A stretch of DNA of 5,320 nucleotides. Source: an uncultured Eubacteriales bacterium. Lineage in GTDB: Bacteria; Bacillota; Clostridia; Peptostreptococcales; Anaerovoracaceae. Position numbers and translations under genes: made by a program. Below, piece after piece: positions 1 to 5,320 of the stretch (positions within the stretch are counted from its first letter, which is position 1; each line of letters begins with the position of its first letter). The stretch spans positions 1-5,320 of the forward strand of contig CAJUEB010000152.1 in the NCBI GenBank assembly GCA_910585135.1, in the 5' to 3' direction. The notes under the pieces were generated by a model. That model saw nothing but the letters and a program-made list of their open reading frames with translations. It did no database searches and had not been told where the DNA came from.

Positions 1-305
1 TGGATGAGAAAAATTGTGATCATGGAATTCCTGTATGCCGGAAATGCGGCGCTACAGTAAAGCCTGATGTAGTGCTTTATGAAGAGCCGCTAGATGATTC
101 TGTCGTGATGGGTGCAGTTAATGCGATCAGCGCTGCCGATACACTCATCGTGGGTGGTACTTCCTTGGTGGTATATCCTGCCGCAGGGTTAATCAACTAC
201 TTTAACGGAAAAAATTTGATTTTGATCAACAAATCCGAAACAGGGTATGATAGCAAAGCGACGCTGGTCATCAATGATTCGATTGGAAAAGTGCTAGGCG
301 ATTGA
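1..305 (+). CDS. cobB: Sir2-family NAD-dependent protein deacylase (sirtuin), C-terminal part; 5' end outside the window
   Basis: The reading frame is open from base 3 and ends at TGA 303-305, giving 100 visible residues. Sirtuins remove acyl groups from protein lysines using NAD+, releasing nicotinamide and O-acyl-ADP-ribose, in the cytoplasm. Visible residues 12-15 form a Cys-x2-Cys (CRKC), the second half of the sirtuin zinc site. They are followed by KPDVVLYEEPL, the usual segment after it. Residues 52-62 read GTSLVVYPAAG, the conserved NAD-contacting motif, and LILINKSET (72-80) is the last Rossmann strand with its NAD-binding loop. The Rossmann core, the catalytic His and the first zinc Cys pair must lie upstream of base 1. 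A GTG at 72 is internal, not a start. The end is intact and is followed by a strong terminator. Family assignment is firm. The symbol is by similarity to bacterial CobB-type sirtuins, and the acyl preference is unknown. Confidence 0.93.
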   Translation, partial: DEKNCDHGIPVCRKCGATVKPDVVLYEEPLDDSVVMGAVNAISAADTLIVGGTSLVVYPAAGLINYFNGKNLILINKSETGYDSKATLVINDSIGKVLGD

Positions 306-380
306 AAGGCGGCGTAAAGTAGAAACCACTGATGCGGAAAAATTAGGGAAGGAGCAGCGGAATATTCTCCTGACCATGAG

Positions 381-431
381 AACTGCCAGAGAAATCAACG
401 GTGTATTGATTCCTCTGGCAGTTTTTTATTT
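381..431 (+). terminator. Rho-independent terminator of the sirtuin gene
   Basis: An 18 bp stem (arms 381-398 and 406-423, one A-C mismatch) with a 7-base loop runs straight into six T residues (422-427). It lies 76 bases after the sirtuin stop. The upstream side lacks an A-tract, so it should act mainly on + strand transcripts. It separates the sirtuin from everything downstream. Confidence 0.93.
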
Positions 432-466
432 CAAGTTCCTTCAAATCATTATATTGTTTGATTTGT

Positions 467-815
467 GCTAGGAGCAATACATTTATTATATGTCAATGGT
501 CGGGTTCGGCTCGTTGTCAGAGGAAATGCATTTGCTATATGTCGATGATTGAGCTATCGCCAGAAGCAATGCATTTATTATATGCTAATGACCGGGTTCG
601 ATCCGATGTCAGAGAAAATACATTTGTCATATCTTGATAATTGGAGTTAACGTCGGAAAGGATGTATTTGCCGTAGGTCAATAGTTGTCATTGTTGCCAG
701 AGAAAATAACGTTTTATCTATCAATCATTGGAATCGCCAGGAGAAATGCATTTTCCATATCTTGATGATTGGAGTTATCGGTGGAAGAGATGCATTTGTT
801 ACAGATTCAAGATGG
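467..815. repeat. Degenerate tandem array, about eight units of 40-49 bp
   Basis: Units begin near 467, 516, 559, 608, 652, 696, 736 and 780 (lengths 49, 43, 49, 44, 44, 40, 44 and about 36). The approximate consensus is GYCAGAGRAATGCATTT, then TATATG-like sequence, then TCAATGATTGG, then GTTATC. Units 1 and 3 are the long form with an insert reading CGGGTTCG, and they alternate with short units 2 and 4. This suggests duplication of a pair of about 92 bp before divergence. Stops occur in the frames and no gene is carried. Units are fully repeated without unique spacers, so it is not a CRISPR array. Boundaries are approximate because the copies are strongly diverged. Function is unknown. Confidence 0.75.
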
Positions 816-853
816 ATAAACAGTGAAAATGTTTATTTTTTCTTGAAAATCGA

Positions 854-1071
854 AGTTAATGCACACTAACTCCTGCGATTAAACAAAATTCTGTATAAAC
901 ATTCTCAATATAGAATTTATATACGCTGAATTTCGGTATGACTGAGCATATCAAAGCATGATAACAGCAGATTTTTAACTTTTATGTATGAATTTACCAA
1001 AAAACTATATAAATACACCGATAAAAAGAACAATTTGTGGCTGTATGTGGATGAGTTAGTGTGCGTTAATT
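854..1071. repeat. AT-rich block bounded by a 19 bp inverted repeat; possible miniature transposable element or structured RNA
   Basis: The left arm (854-872) contains GTTAATGCACACTAACTC and the right arm (1053-1071) contains GAGTTAGTGTGCGTTAAT, near-perfect reverse complements. The two differing positions (855/1070 and 860/1065) are both G-U wobbles in + strand RNA, so the arms would pair over all 19 positions there. Outside each arm lies further loosely similar A- or T-rich sequence. The roughly 180 bp interior is AT-rich and codes for nothing. It contains an 11 bp imperfect hairpin (886-896 with 908-918). I see no target-site duplication and no transposase. The size and ends fit a non-autonomous miniature element, but this is inference. 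Confidence 0.55.
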
Positions 1072-1550
1072 ATAAAAAAATATCAAAAAAGTGCATTTTT
1101 GTACTTTTAAAGAAAAATCATGCGTGCATATTTGTGTATGTTTTATACACGGCATGATCTGTAGTGCAGTTTGAAGCCACGGTGTGAATTCTGGCTTTGC
1201 ATTTATGATGGATTGTATCAAAATAAAAATTTCTAGGTACATCGGTGGCAAAGTTCATTGATTTACACTTGAGAATCGTAGGAAGTCGTTCAGTGTCGTA
1301 GTATGGATTTTCCTGTTACCATTCACCTTAAGTATCGTTGATTTGTTGCAGTATCCACAATATTGCAATATAAATATCGCAGCATAAAAATATTTTTAGG
1401 GCATTGACCATCACGTTATTTTGATGTATTCTGTATACAAAGCGAACATTGCTGCATATTTTTGCGATTAGCGACATCAATCTATGAACTGCCACGAGAG
1501 ACATCATCTTATCATTTATCAGTGAAGCATATTGCGTCGCTCGTCGGTTG
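1072..1550. other. Gene-free AT-rich stretch, nothing recognised
   Basis: There is no gene with a ribosome binding site, no RNA gene and no convincing terminator. Two perfect short palindromes are visible: ATATTGCAATAT at 1360-1371 and TAAAAATATTTTTA at 1385-1398. In DNA this AT-rich they may be chance. Minus-strand open stretches of about 60 codons exist around 1066-1315, but they lack start signals and known motifs. Confidence 0.6.
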
Positions 1551-1991
1551 TGTAGTGTCGGCTTTCTGTTCGTAGTGCCAATTTATAGATTGCGGTTTAC
1601 AGTTAGTTGAAATAGTTTGCGGTATGCGGTGCGCAGTGTTGGCTTTCTGTTCGTAACGTCAATTTACGGATTGCGGTTTACAGCTAGTTGAAATCGTTTG
1701 CGGTATGCGGTGTGTAGTGTCGGTTTTCTGTTCGTAGCGCCAATTTACAGATTGCGGTTTACAGTTAGTTGAAATAGCTTGCAGTATGCGGTGCGTAGCG
1801 TTGGCTTTCTGTTCGTAGCGCCAATTTACAGATTGCGGTTTACAGTTAGTTGAAATAGCTTGCGGTATACGGTGTGTAGTGTCGGCTTTCTGTTCGTAGC
1901 GCCAATTTACCGATTGCAGTTTACAGCTAGTTGAAATAGCTTGCGGTATGCGGTGTGTAGCGTTGGCTCGCTGTTTGTAACGTTAATTTGC
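1551..1991. repeat. 81 bp tandem repeat array, five full copies plus a diverged partial sixth
   Basis: Copies begin exactly at 1551, 1632, 1713, 1794 and 1875. A sixth begins at 1956 and loses similarity after about 35 bases. There is no insertion or deletion across the five full copies (405 bp). I count 16 variable columns: 14 are pure transitions, one is A/C (column 64) and one is A/G/C (column 37). Copies 3 and 4 differ at 6 of 81 positions, and copies 1 and 2 at 10. Odd copies start TGTAGTGTCGG and even copies start CG-AG-GTTGG, a hint of a 162 bp dimer. Although 81 is divisible by 3, the unit contains stop codons and variation is not concentrated in one codon position, so I read it as non-coding. 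Function is unknown. Confidence 0.92.
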
Positions 1992-2092
1992 TATCATTTG
2001 TGCCGTTTGTCGTATCAATTTGCGGTCAGCGAACCGAAACAATTAGTTTATGATTTGCCAGTGGAGAACATTTTGTTGTTTGTGGCTCGCAG

Positions 2093-2168
2093 CATCAGTT
2101 TGCTGCTTTGCGGTCAGCGATTTCTCGCCGCATTAGCTTGCTGCTCTACGGCCAGCGATTTCTCACCG
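2093..2168. repeat. 38 bp direct duplication, two copies
   Basis: 2093-2130 and 2131-2168 are adjacent copies. Each contains CATYAGYTTGCTGCT near the start and CAGCGATTTCTC near the end, with six differences, all transitions. A shorter relative (TCAATTTGCGGTCAGCGA) lies near 2017-2034. This suggests that the zone between the 81 bp array and surE is itself built from decayed repeats. An 81-codon open frame across this zone (1941-2186) has no ribosome binding site and starts inside the 81 bp array, so I do not call it a gene. Confidence 0.7.
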
Positions 2169-2189
2169 TTCACCGCAAATAATTGAATA

Positions 2190-2218
2190 TTCGCAATTTA
2201 TGGCGAGGATGATATATA
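2190..2218 (+). promoter_or_regulatory. Possible sigma-A promoter of surE
   Basis: TTCGCA (2190-2195) and TATATA (2213-2218) are separated by 17 bases, each matching the consensus at 4 of 6 positions. This would start transcription near 2225 and leave a leader of about 55 bases. An alternative -10, TATGAT at 2238-2243, is closer to consensus but has no reasonable -35. Some promoter is expected here, because the gene-free stretch and the sirtuin terminator lie upstream. The exact one is uncertain. Confidence 0.35.
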
Positions 2219-2220
2219 GT

Positions 2221-2250
2221 TTATTTTATAAAATTTTTATGATAAAATAA
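2221..2250. promoter_or_regulatory. Perfect 9 bp inverted repeat upstream of surE, possible operator
   Basis: TTATTTTAT (2221-2229) and ATAAAATAA (2242-2250) are exact reverse complements separated by 12 bases. They end 30 bases before the surE start and lie at or just after the likely promoter. The pattern could be a repressor site. In a sequence of only A and T such symmetry also arises readily by chance. Confidence 0.3.
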
Positions 2251-2280
2251 GTAACATAATTAAGCGATGAGGTATTAAAT

Positions 2281-3045
2281 ATGAATGTATTAGTTGCCAA
2301 TGATGACGGGATTCAGGCACAGGGAATTTACGAGCTGGTAAAAGCACTTTCCGGCAAGGCTGATGTATATGTTTGTGCGCCAGAGAGCCAGAGAAGCGCC
2401 AGCGGACACGGGATTACCGTTTCGAAACCGATCATCGCAGAGGAAGTAGAGTTTGAACATGCAGCATTGGCGATTCGTTTTTCGGGAACGCCAGCGGATT
2501 GTGTAAAGCTCGGCGTTAAAATTTTACAAAAAAAAGGCATTCAAATAGATATGGTTTTTTCCGGCATCAACCATGGTGGGAATTATGGAACGGATACATT
2601 GTATTCAGGAACGGTGTCAGCGGCGATTGAGGGCAGCATCTGCGGGATACCGTCGGTTGCGGTTTCGGTTAACAGCCATGAAGCGGAGCATTTTGACTAT
2701 GCTTGCCATCTTGCAGTAGAGGCACTGGAAAAGGCGGGGGATAAAATGTCTGCTGACATGGTGTTAAATATTAACGTGCCGAATTTGCCGAAAGAAGAGA
2801 TCAAAGGTCTGAAATACACTACTTTGGGCAATAGGGAATACCGGGAATTTTTCACGCCTTTCCAGGCAGAAGACGGCAGGACGGCTTATCAATATACGGG
2901 CGAACCAGTAGTCTATGAAGATCTCCCTGATACGATAGACGTTATCGCAATGCAGGCGGGATACGCTACGATTACACCGCTTCATTGGGATTTGACAGAT
3001 TATCGTTTCATGGATAAAATAAAAGAATGGAGGATAAACGAGTGA
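2281..3045 (+). CDS. surE: 5'/3'-nucleotidase SurE
   Basis: 254 residues, the usual length for SurE, a metal-dependent cytoplasmic phosphatase that hydrolyses nucleoside 5'- and 3'-monophosphates. In some species it also acts on short polyphosphate. The N-terminus NDDG (7-10) supplies the metal-binding Asp8 and Asp9. SQRSASGHGIT (36-46) contains the metal-binding Ser39. SGINHGGNYGTDTLYSGTV (94-112) carries metal-binding Asn97 and the family signature. LNINVPN (162-168) and ITPLHWDLTD (231-240) are typical of the C-terminal half, so the protein looks complete and active. The ATG start is preceded by GATGAGG (2266-2272) with an 8-base gap. The stop TGA overlaps the GTG start of the next gene by 4 bases, so the two are expected to be co-transcribed and translationally coupled. 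An AT-only inverted repeat upstream may be a control site. Confidence 0.97.
   Translation: MNVLVANDDGIQAQGIYELVKALSGKADVYVCAPESQRSASGHGITVSKPIIAEEVEFEHAALAIRFSGTPADCVKLGVKILQKKGIQIDMVFSGINHGGNYGTDTLYSGTVSAAIEGSICGIPSVAVSVNSHEAEHFDYACHLAVEALEKAGDKMSADMVLNINVPNLPKEEIKGLKYTTLGNREYREFFTPFQAEDGRTAYQYTGEPVVYEDLPDTIDVIAMQAGYATITPLHWDLTDYRFMDKIKEWRINE
3029..3033 (+). promoter_or_regulatory. Ribosome binding site that sets a GTG start at 3042
   Basis: GGAGG lies inside the end of surE, 8 bases before GTG 3042. The upstream in-frame ATG at 3027 overlaps this site and has no Shine-Dalgarno sequence of its own. The GTG is therefore the better start, and it gives a 4-base GTGA overlap with the surE stop. 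Confidence 0.8.
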
Positions 3046-3587
3046 GTTTGATTTCAAGAGATAATACGGCATTTGTTGCGATCGATTTTCAGGAAAAACT
3101 CATGCCTGCAATGAGCGGAGCAGAGCTATTGGAAGAGCTGACGGTACGGCTGGTAAAGGGAATGAAGGTTCTTGATATTCCGACGGTTGTAACACAGCAG
3201 TATACAAAAGGACTTGGCGGGACTGTTCCTTCCATTGTGGAGGCGCTTGGTGGATTTCAGCACATTGAAAAGAATACCTTTAGCTGCATGGCAAATGAAG
3301 CTTTTGCATCCCGTATCAAAGAGCTGGGGAAAAAGAATATCGTCGTGTGCGGCATCGAAGCGCATATTTGTGTGCAGCAGACGGTTTTGGAGCTTTTGGA
3401 TGCAGGCTATAACGTATATTTGGTCGTTGACTGCATTTCTTCCAGAAGCGAGGAAGATAAGCTGTGGAGCGTTACGAGAATGGGTGAGGCGGGTGCTGTG
3501 ATTGCCACGTATGAATCCGTTCTGTATGAATTGCTGCGCGATTCGAAGGCAGACGGCTTCAAGGAAATCTCCGCCATCGTAAAATAG
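3042..3587 (+). CDS. Isochorismatase-superfamily (cysteine) hydrolase, ISOC/YcaC-like
   Basis: 181 residues from GTG 3042 (186 if ATG 3027 were used), the normal size for single-domain members. The catalytic triad of the superfamily is visible: Asp15 in FVAIDFQEKL, Lys77 in EKNTFSC, and the nucleophile Cys110 in GIEAHICVQQT. The cis-peptide region sits at Ile105-Glu106. The segment TQQYTKGLGGTVP (51-63) resembles the TEQYPKGLG segment of the ISOC1/ISOC2-like branch. Nicotinamidases (PncA) carry an Asp/His metal site with a DWHP-type motif in this region. That motif is absent here, so nicotinamidase is unlikely, and true isochorismatase is not supported either, since no siderophore genes are nearby. 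The substrate is unknown. The gene overlaps surE by 4 bases, so the two products are made together, perhaps in salvage or clearance of small metabolites (inference). I see no clear terminator after it. Confidence 0.92.
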   Translation: MSLISRDNTAFVAIDFQEKLMPAMSGAELLEELTVRLVKGMKVLDIPTVVTQQYTKGLGGTVPSIVEALGGFQHIEKNTFSCMANEAFASRIKELGKKNIVVCGIEAHICVQQTVLELLDAGYNVYLVVDCISSRSEEDKLWSVTRMGEAGAVIATYESVLYELLRDSKADGFKEISAIVK

Positions 3588-3593
3588 TGCTTT

Positions 3594-3641
3594 CATTTTG
3601 CACAGCCCTTCGGTCTGCATTTTGCATAGCCTTCGTTGATG
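3594..3641. repeat. 24 bp imperfect direct repeat in the surE operon-thiolase gap
   Basis: 3594-3617 and 3618-3641 are adjacent copies beginning CATTTTGCA and sharing AGCC and TTCG. The second is shifted by one base midway. Related TGCAAAAG words, in inverted sense, occur at about 3679 and 3697. The 168 bases between the hydrolase stop and the thiolase promoter hold no gene and no good terminator. They may be a decayed intergenic repeat. Confidence 0.45.
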
Positions 3642-3755
3642 AAGCTTGCCAAGGGGGAGATGTGGGGATATCGATCTTGCAAAAGGCGGGATGATCCTGC
3701 AAAAGCAATTTGGAAAAAAGTATTTCCCCAAGCCTATTGAATTTTCAAAAATACG

Positions 3756-3784
3756 TTGGCATATGCGGGTAAATATATTATATT
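3756..3784 (+). promoter_or_regulatory. Sigma-A-type promoter of the thiolase gene
   Basis: TTGGCA (3756-3761) and TATATT (3779-3784) are separated by exactly 17 bases, each with 5 of 6 consensus matches. Transcription would start near 3791, giving a leader of about 50 bases that ends in a strong ribosome binding site. This suggests the thiolase is expressed on its own, although read-through from surE is possible. Confidence 0.7.
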
Positions 3785-3824
3785 GTATGTAAGTTGTTAT
3801 AAAAATAAAATTAATGTATCATAG

Positions 3825-3831
3825 AAGGAGG
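3825..3831 (+). promoter_or_regulatory. Strong ribosome binding site setting the thiolase start at 3841
   Basis: AAGGAGG is followed by a 9-base gap to ATG 3841. An in-frame ATG at 3814 lies upstream of this site, would encode a non-family extension containing RRRK, and lacks its own ribosome binding site. It is rejected as the start. Confidence 0.9.
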
Positions 3832-3840
3832 AAATTTATT

Positions 3841-5019
3841 ATGAAAGATGTTGTAATTGCGAGCGCAGTCAGAACACCAATCGGCAGCTTCGGGGGCAGC
3901 CTGAAGAATACTTCAGCAAGGACGCTGGGCGCAATCGCCATCAAAGAAGCCATCAAGCGGGCAGGCATTGATCCGGCCACGATTGATGAAGTCGTATACG
4001 GATGCGTATTGCAGGGCGGCCTTGGGCAGAATGTTGCAAGACAGGCAGCCTTGGATGCTGGAATTCCGAAGGAAGTCCCTGCTATGACAGTAAATAAAGT
4101 ATGTGGTTCAGGATTGAGAACCGTTTCCATGGCAGCACAGATGATTAAAGCAGGTGATGCTGATATCATCGTAGCTGGCGGTACGGAAAATATGTCGGCA
4201 ACAGGCTATGCGATCCCGACAGCAAGATGGGGCGCAAGAATGAACGACAACAAGATCATCGACATGATGACAAACGATGGTCTGACTTGCGCATTCAATA
4301 ACTATCACATGGGCATCACTGCGGAAAATGTAGCGGAACAGTGGGACCTGACGAGGGAAGAACTGGACGAATTTGCAGCAAGATCGCAGCAGAGAGCAGT
4401 TGCAGCTGTGAAAGCAGGCAAGTTCAAGGATGAAATCGTACCGGTAGAAATTCCGCAGAGAAAAGGTGATCCGATCGTATTTGATACGGATGAGTATCCA
4501 AAGGATGGCGTAACGCCTGAAAGCATCGCAAAGCTGCGCCCTGCCTTCAAGAAAGACGGAATGGTAACGGCAGCGAACGCTTCTGGCATCAATGATGCAG
4601 CAGCAGCGCTGATCGTTATGTCGAAGGAAAAGGCTGATGAGCTGGGTATCAAGCCGCTTTGCACGATTAAATCCTATGCATCCGCAGGGGTAGATCCAAG
4701 CATTATGGGCGTTGGTCCTGTGCCTGCTTGCAAGAAAGCACTGGATAAAGCGGGCATGACGATCGACCAGATCGATCTCATCGAAGCAAACGAAGCTTTC
4801 GCAGCACAGTCCGTAGCAGTCGGCAAGGATTTAGGTTTTGATCCTGAAAAGCTCAATGTAAATGGCGGAGCGATCGCACTGGGACATCCAATCGGAGCAT
4901 CCGGCGCAAGAATCCTGATCACACTGATCTATGAAATGATCAAGAGAGACGCCAAGACAGGACTGGCTACCCTCTGCATCGGCGGTGGACAGGGAACAAC
5001 GGTTATCGTTGAACGCTAA
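3841..5019 (+). CDS. thlA: Acetyl-CoA C-acetyltransferase (thiolase II)
   Basis: 392 residues, the standard length of biosynthetic thiolases. It condenses two acetyl-CoA to acetoacetyl-CoA and CoA, reversibly, in the cytoplasm. This is the first step toward 3-hydroxybutyryl-CoA and butyrate in anaerobic Bacillota, or toward mevalonate or polyhydroxybutyrate elsewhere. All active-site elements are present: nucleophile Cys88 in NKVCGSGLRTV, NEAF (317-320), His349 in GGAIALGHPIGASGAR, and the acid/base Cys379 in CIGGGQG. The N-terminal VVIASAVRTPIGSFGGSL and the AGGTENMS loop (112-119) are also typical of acetyl-CoA acetyltransferases rather than long-chain 3-ketoacyl-CoA thiolases. A strong promoter and ribosome binding site suggest high expression. 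No other butyrate-pathway gene is inside the window, though one could follow it. The symbol thlA is by analogy with clostridial genes; atoB or phaA would be equivalent names. Confidence 0.96.
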   Translation: MKDVVIASAVRTPIGSFGGSLKNTSARTLGAIAIKEAIKRAGIDPATIDEVVYGCVLQGGLGQNVARQAALDAGIPKEVPAMTVNKVCGSGLRTVSMAAQMIKAGDADIIVAGGTENMSATGYAIPTARWGARMNDNKIIDMMTNDGLTCAFNNYHMGITAENVAEQWDLTREELDEFAARSQQRAVAAVKAGKFKDEIVPVEIPQRKGDPIVFDTDEYPKDGVTPESIAKLRPAFKKDGMVTAANASGINDAAAALIVMSKEKADELGIKPLCTIKSYASAGVDPSIMGVGPVPACKKALDKAGMTIDQIDLIEANEAFAAQSVAVGKDLGFDPEKLNVNGGAIALGHPIGASGARILITLIYEMIKRDAKTGLATLCIGGGQGTTVIVER

Positions 5020-5221
5020 CCGTTAGCAGGCAAAGCGAACCTGCCATTGTATTCTATTTTGACCATAAGGCGCACGAGCAAGAAGGCCGTGTATAAAATG
5101 CTTCATGTGCTTTGGAAGATAGAGAAGATAGAAATGAGCAAAAAAGTTCGCTGGGCAAGAAAATTCAATTTTCAATCGCCGACGTAATAGGCGAAGTCAG
5201 ATCGCAATAAATGAAAAAATA

Positions 5222-5275
5222 AAAATGAGCCTGGACATCGAAATTAAATCCGCTGTCCAGGCTCATTTTATTGTA
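5222..5275. terminator. Bidirectional intrinsic terminator after the thiolase
   Basis: Arms 5222-5237 and 5254-5269 are a perfect 16 bp inverted repeat (AAAATGAGCCTGGACA and its complement) around a 16-base loop. The T-rich end TTTTATT serves the + strand. The A-rich run just upstream (5211-5225) provides a U-tract for - strand transcripts. It lies about 200 bases past the thiolase stop. That 5020-5221 gap holds only small weak hairpins (5026-5044 and 5176-5194) and a 29-codon open frame without a ribosome binding site. Confidence 0.9.
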
Positions 5276-5306
5276 GTGCTTTAGCAGCGGTTCCGACCGA
5301 GGAAAG

Positions 5307-5313
5307 AGGGAGG
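5307..5313 (+). promoter_or_regulatory. Probable ribosome binding site of a gene starting beyond the window
   Basis: AGGGAGG is followed by seven bases (AACAAAG) to the window end. This spacing would fit a + strand start codon at or just after base 5321. The start itself is not visible, so this is inference. Confidence 0.5.
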
Positions 5314-5320
5314 AACAAAG

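Noticed and set aside
376..471. Short + strand frame of 31 codons after the sirtuin
   Set aside because: The nearest Shine-Dalgarno (349-354) is 21 bases away and the frame runs through the terminator hairpin.
1066..1315. Minus-strand open stretches of about 60-65 codons in two frames, possibly a transposase relic next to the inverted repeat
   Set aside because: No start with a ribosome binding site and no recognisable motif. The AT-rich context allows such openings by chance.
467..1991. CRISPR arrays
   Set aside because: Both arrays repeat the entire unit with no unique spacers, and there are no cas genes.
1941..2186. 81-codon + strand open frame
   Set aside because: It starts inside the 81 bp array, has no ribosome binding site, and its sequence is explained by repeats. 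No family resemblance.
3042..3587. Nicotinamidase (PncA), linking this gene to the sirtuin in NAD salvage
   Set aside because: The Asp/His metal-binding motif of nicotinamidases is missing; the equivalent segment reads TQQYTKGLGG.
3126..3731. 201-codon minus-strand open frame opposite the hydrolase
   Set aside because: It is a shadow of a convincing + strand gene with intact catalytic residues, and has no family features itself.
5026..5044. Hairpin just after the thiolase stop as its terminator
   Set aside because: Only 5 bp of stem with a 9-base loop and no continuous T-tract directly after it. The 5222-5269 hairpin is far better.
5098..5187. 29-codon lysine-rich + strand frame after the thiolase
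   Set aside because: No properly spaced ribosome binding site and no recognisable motif.

Overview
The window is chromosomal DNA that looks like a low-to-moderate GC anaerobic member of the Bacillota, in the Clostridia or Negativicutes range. I infer this from the style of the encoded proteins, the strong AGGAGG-type ribosome binding sites, the sigma-A-type promoter and a thiolase of the kind used in butyrate-type metabolism. Genus cannot be settled from the sequence. All recognised genes are on the + strand.

Layout. Bases 1-305 hold the last 100 codons of a Sir2-family NAD-dependent protein deacylase, closed by a strong intrinsic terminator at 381-431. Next comes a gene-free stretch of about 1.85 kb (432-2280), which is the unusual part of the window. 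It contains a degenerate tandem array of 40-49 bp units (467-815) and a 218 bp AT-rich block bounded by a 19 bp inverted repeat (854-1071). About 480 bp of AT-rich sequence with nothing recognisable follows. Then comes an indel-free tandem array of 81 bp units (1551 to about 1991), followed by a diverged zone with a 38 bp duplication (2093-2168). I see no gene, structural RNA of known type, CRISPR array or transposase in this stretch.

From 2281 the window returns to dense coding. surE (survival-protein 5'/3'-nucleotidase) overlaps by 4 bp with an isochorismatase-superfamily hydrolase, and the two form a translationally coupled pair. After 253 bp carrying a small direct repeat and a good promoter (TTGGCA-17-TATATT), an acetyl-CoA C-acetyltransferase (thiolase) begins at 3841 and ends at 5019. 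A perfect 16 bp bidirectional terminator hairpin lies at 5222-5269. The last bases carry a ribosome binding site that probably serves a + strand gene starting just past the window edge.

How the genes fit together. SurE and its partner are probably co-expressed housekeeping or salvage hydrolases. The thiolase has its own promoter and condenses two acetyl-CoA to acetoacetyl-CoA. No shared pathway joins all the genes. I did not find a convincing new biological system. The items most worth checking are the two tandem arrays and the inverted-repeat-bounded block in the gene-free stretch.
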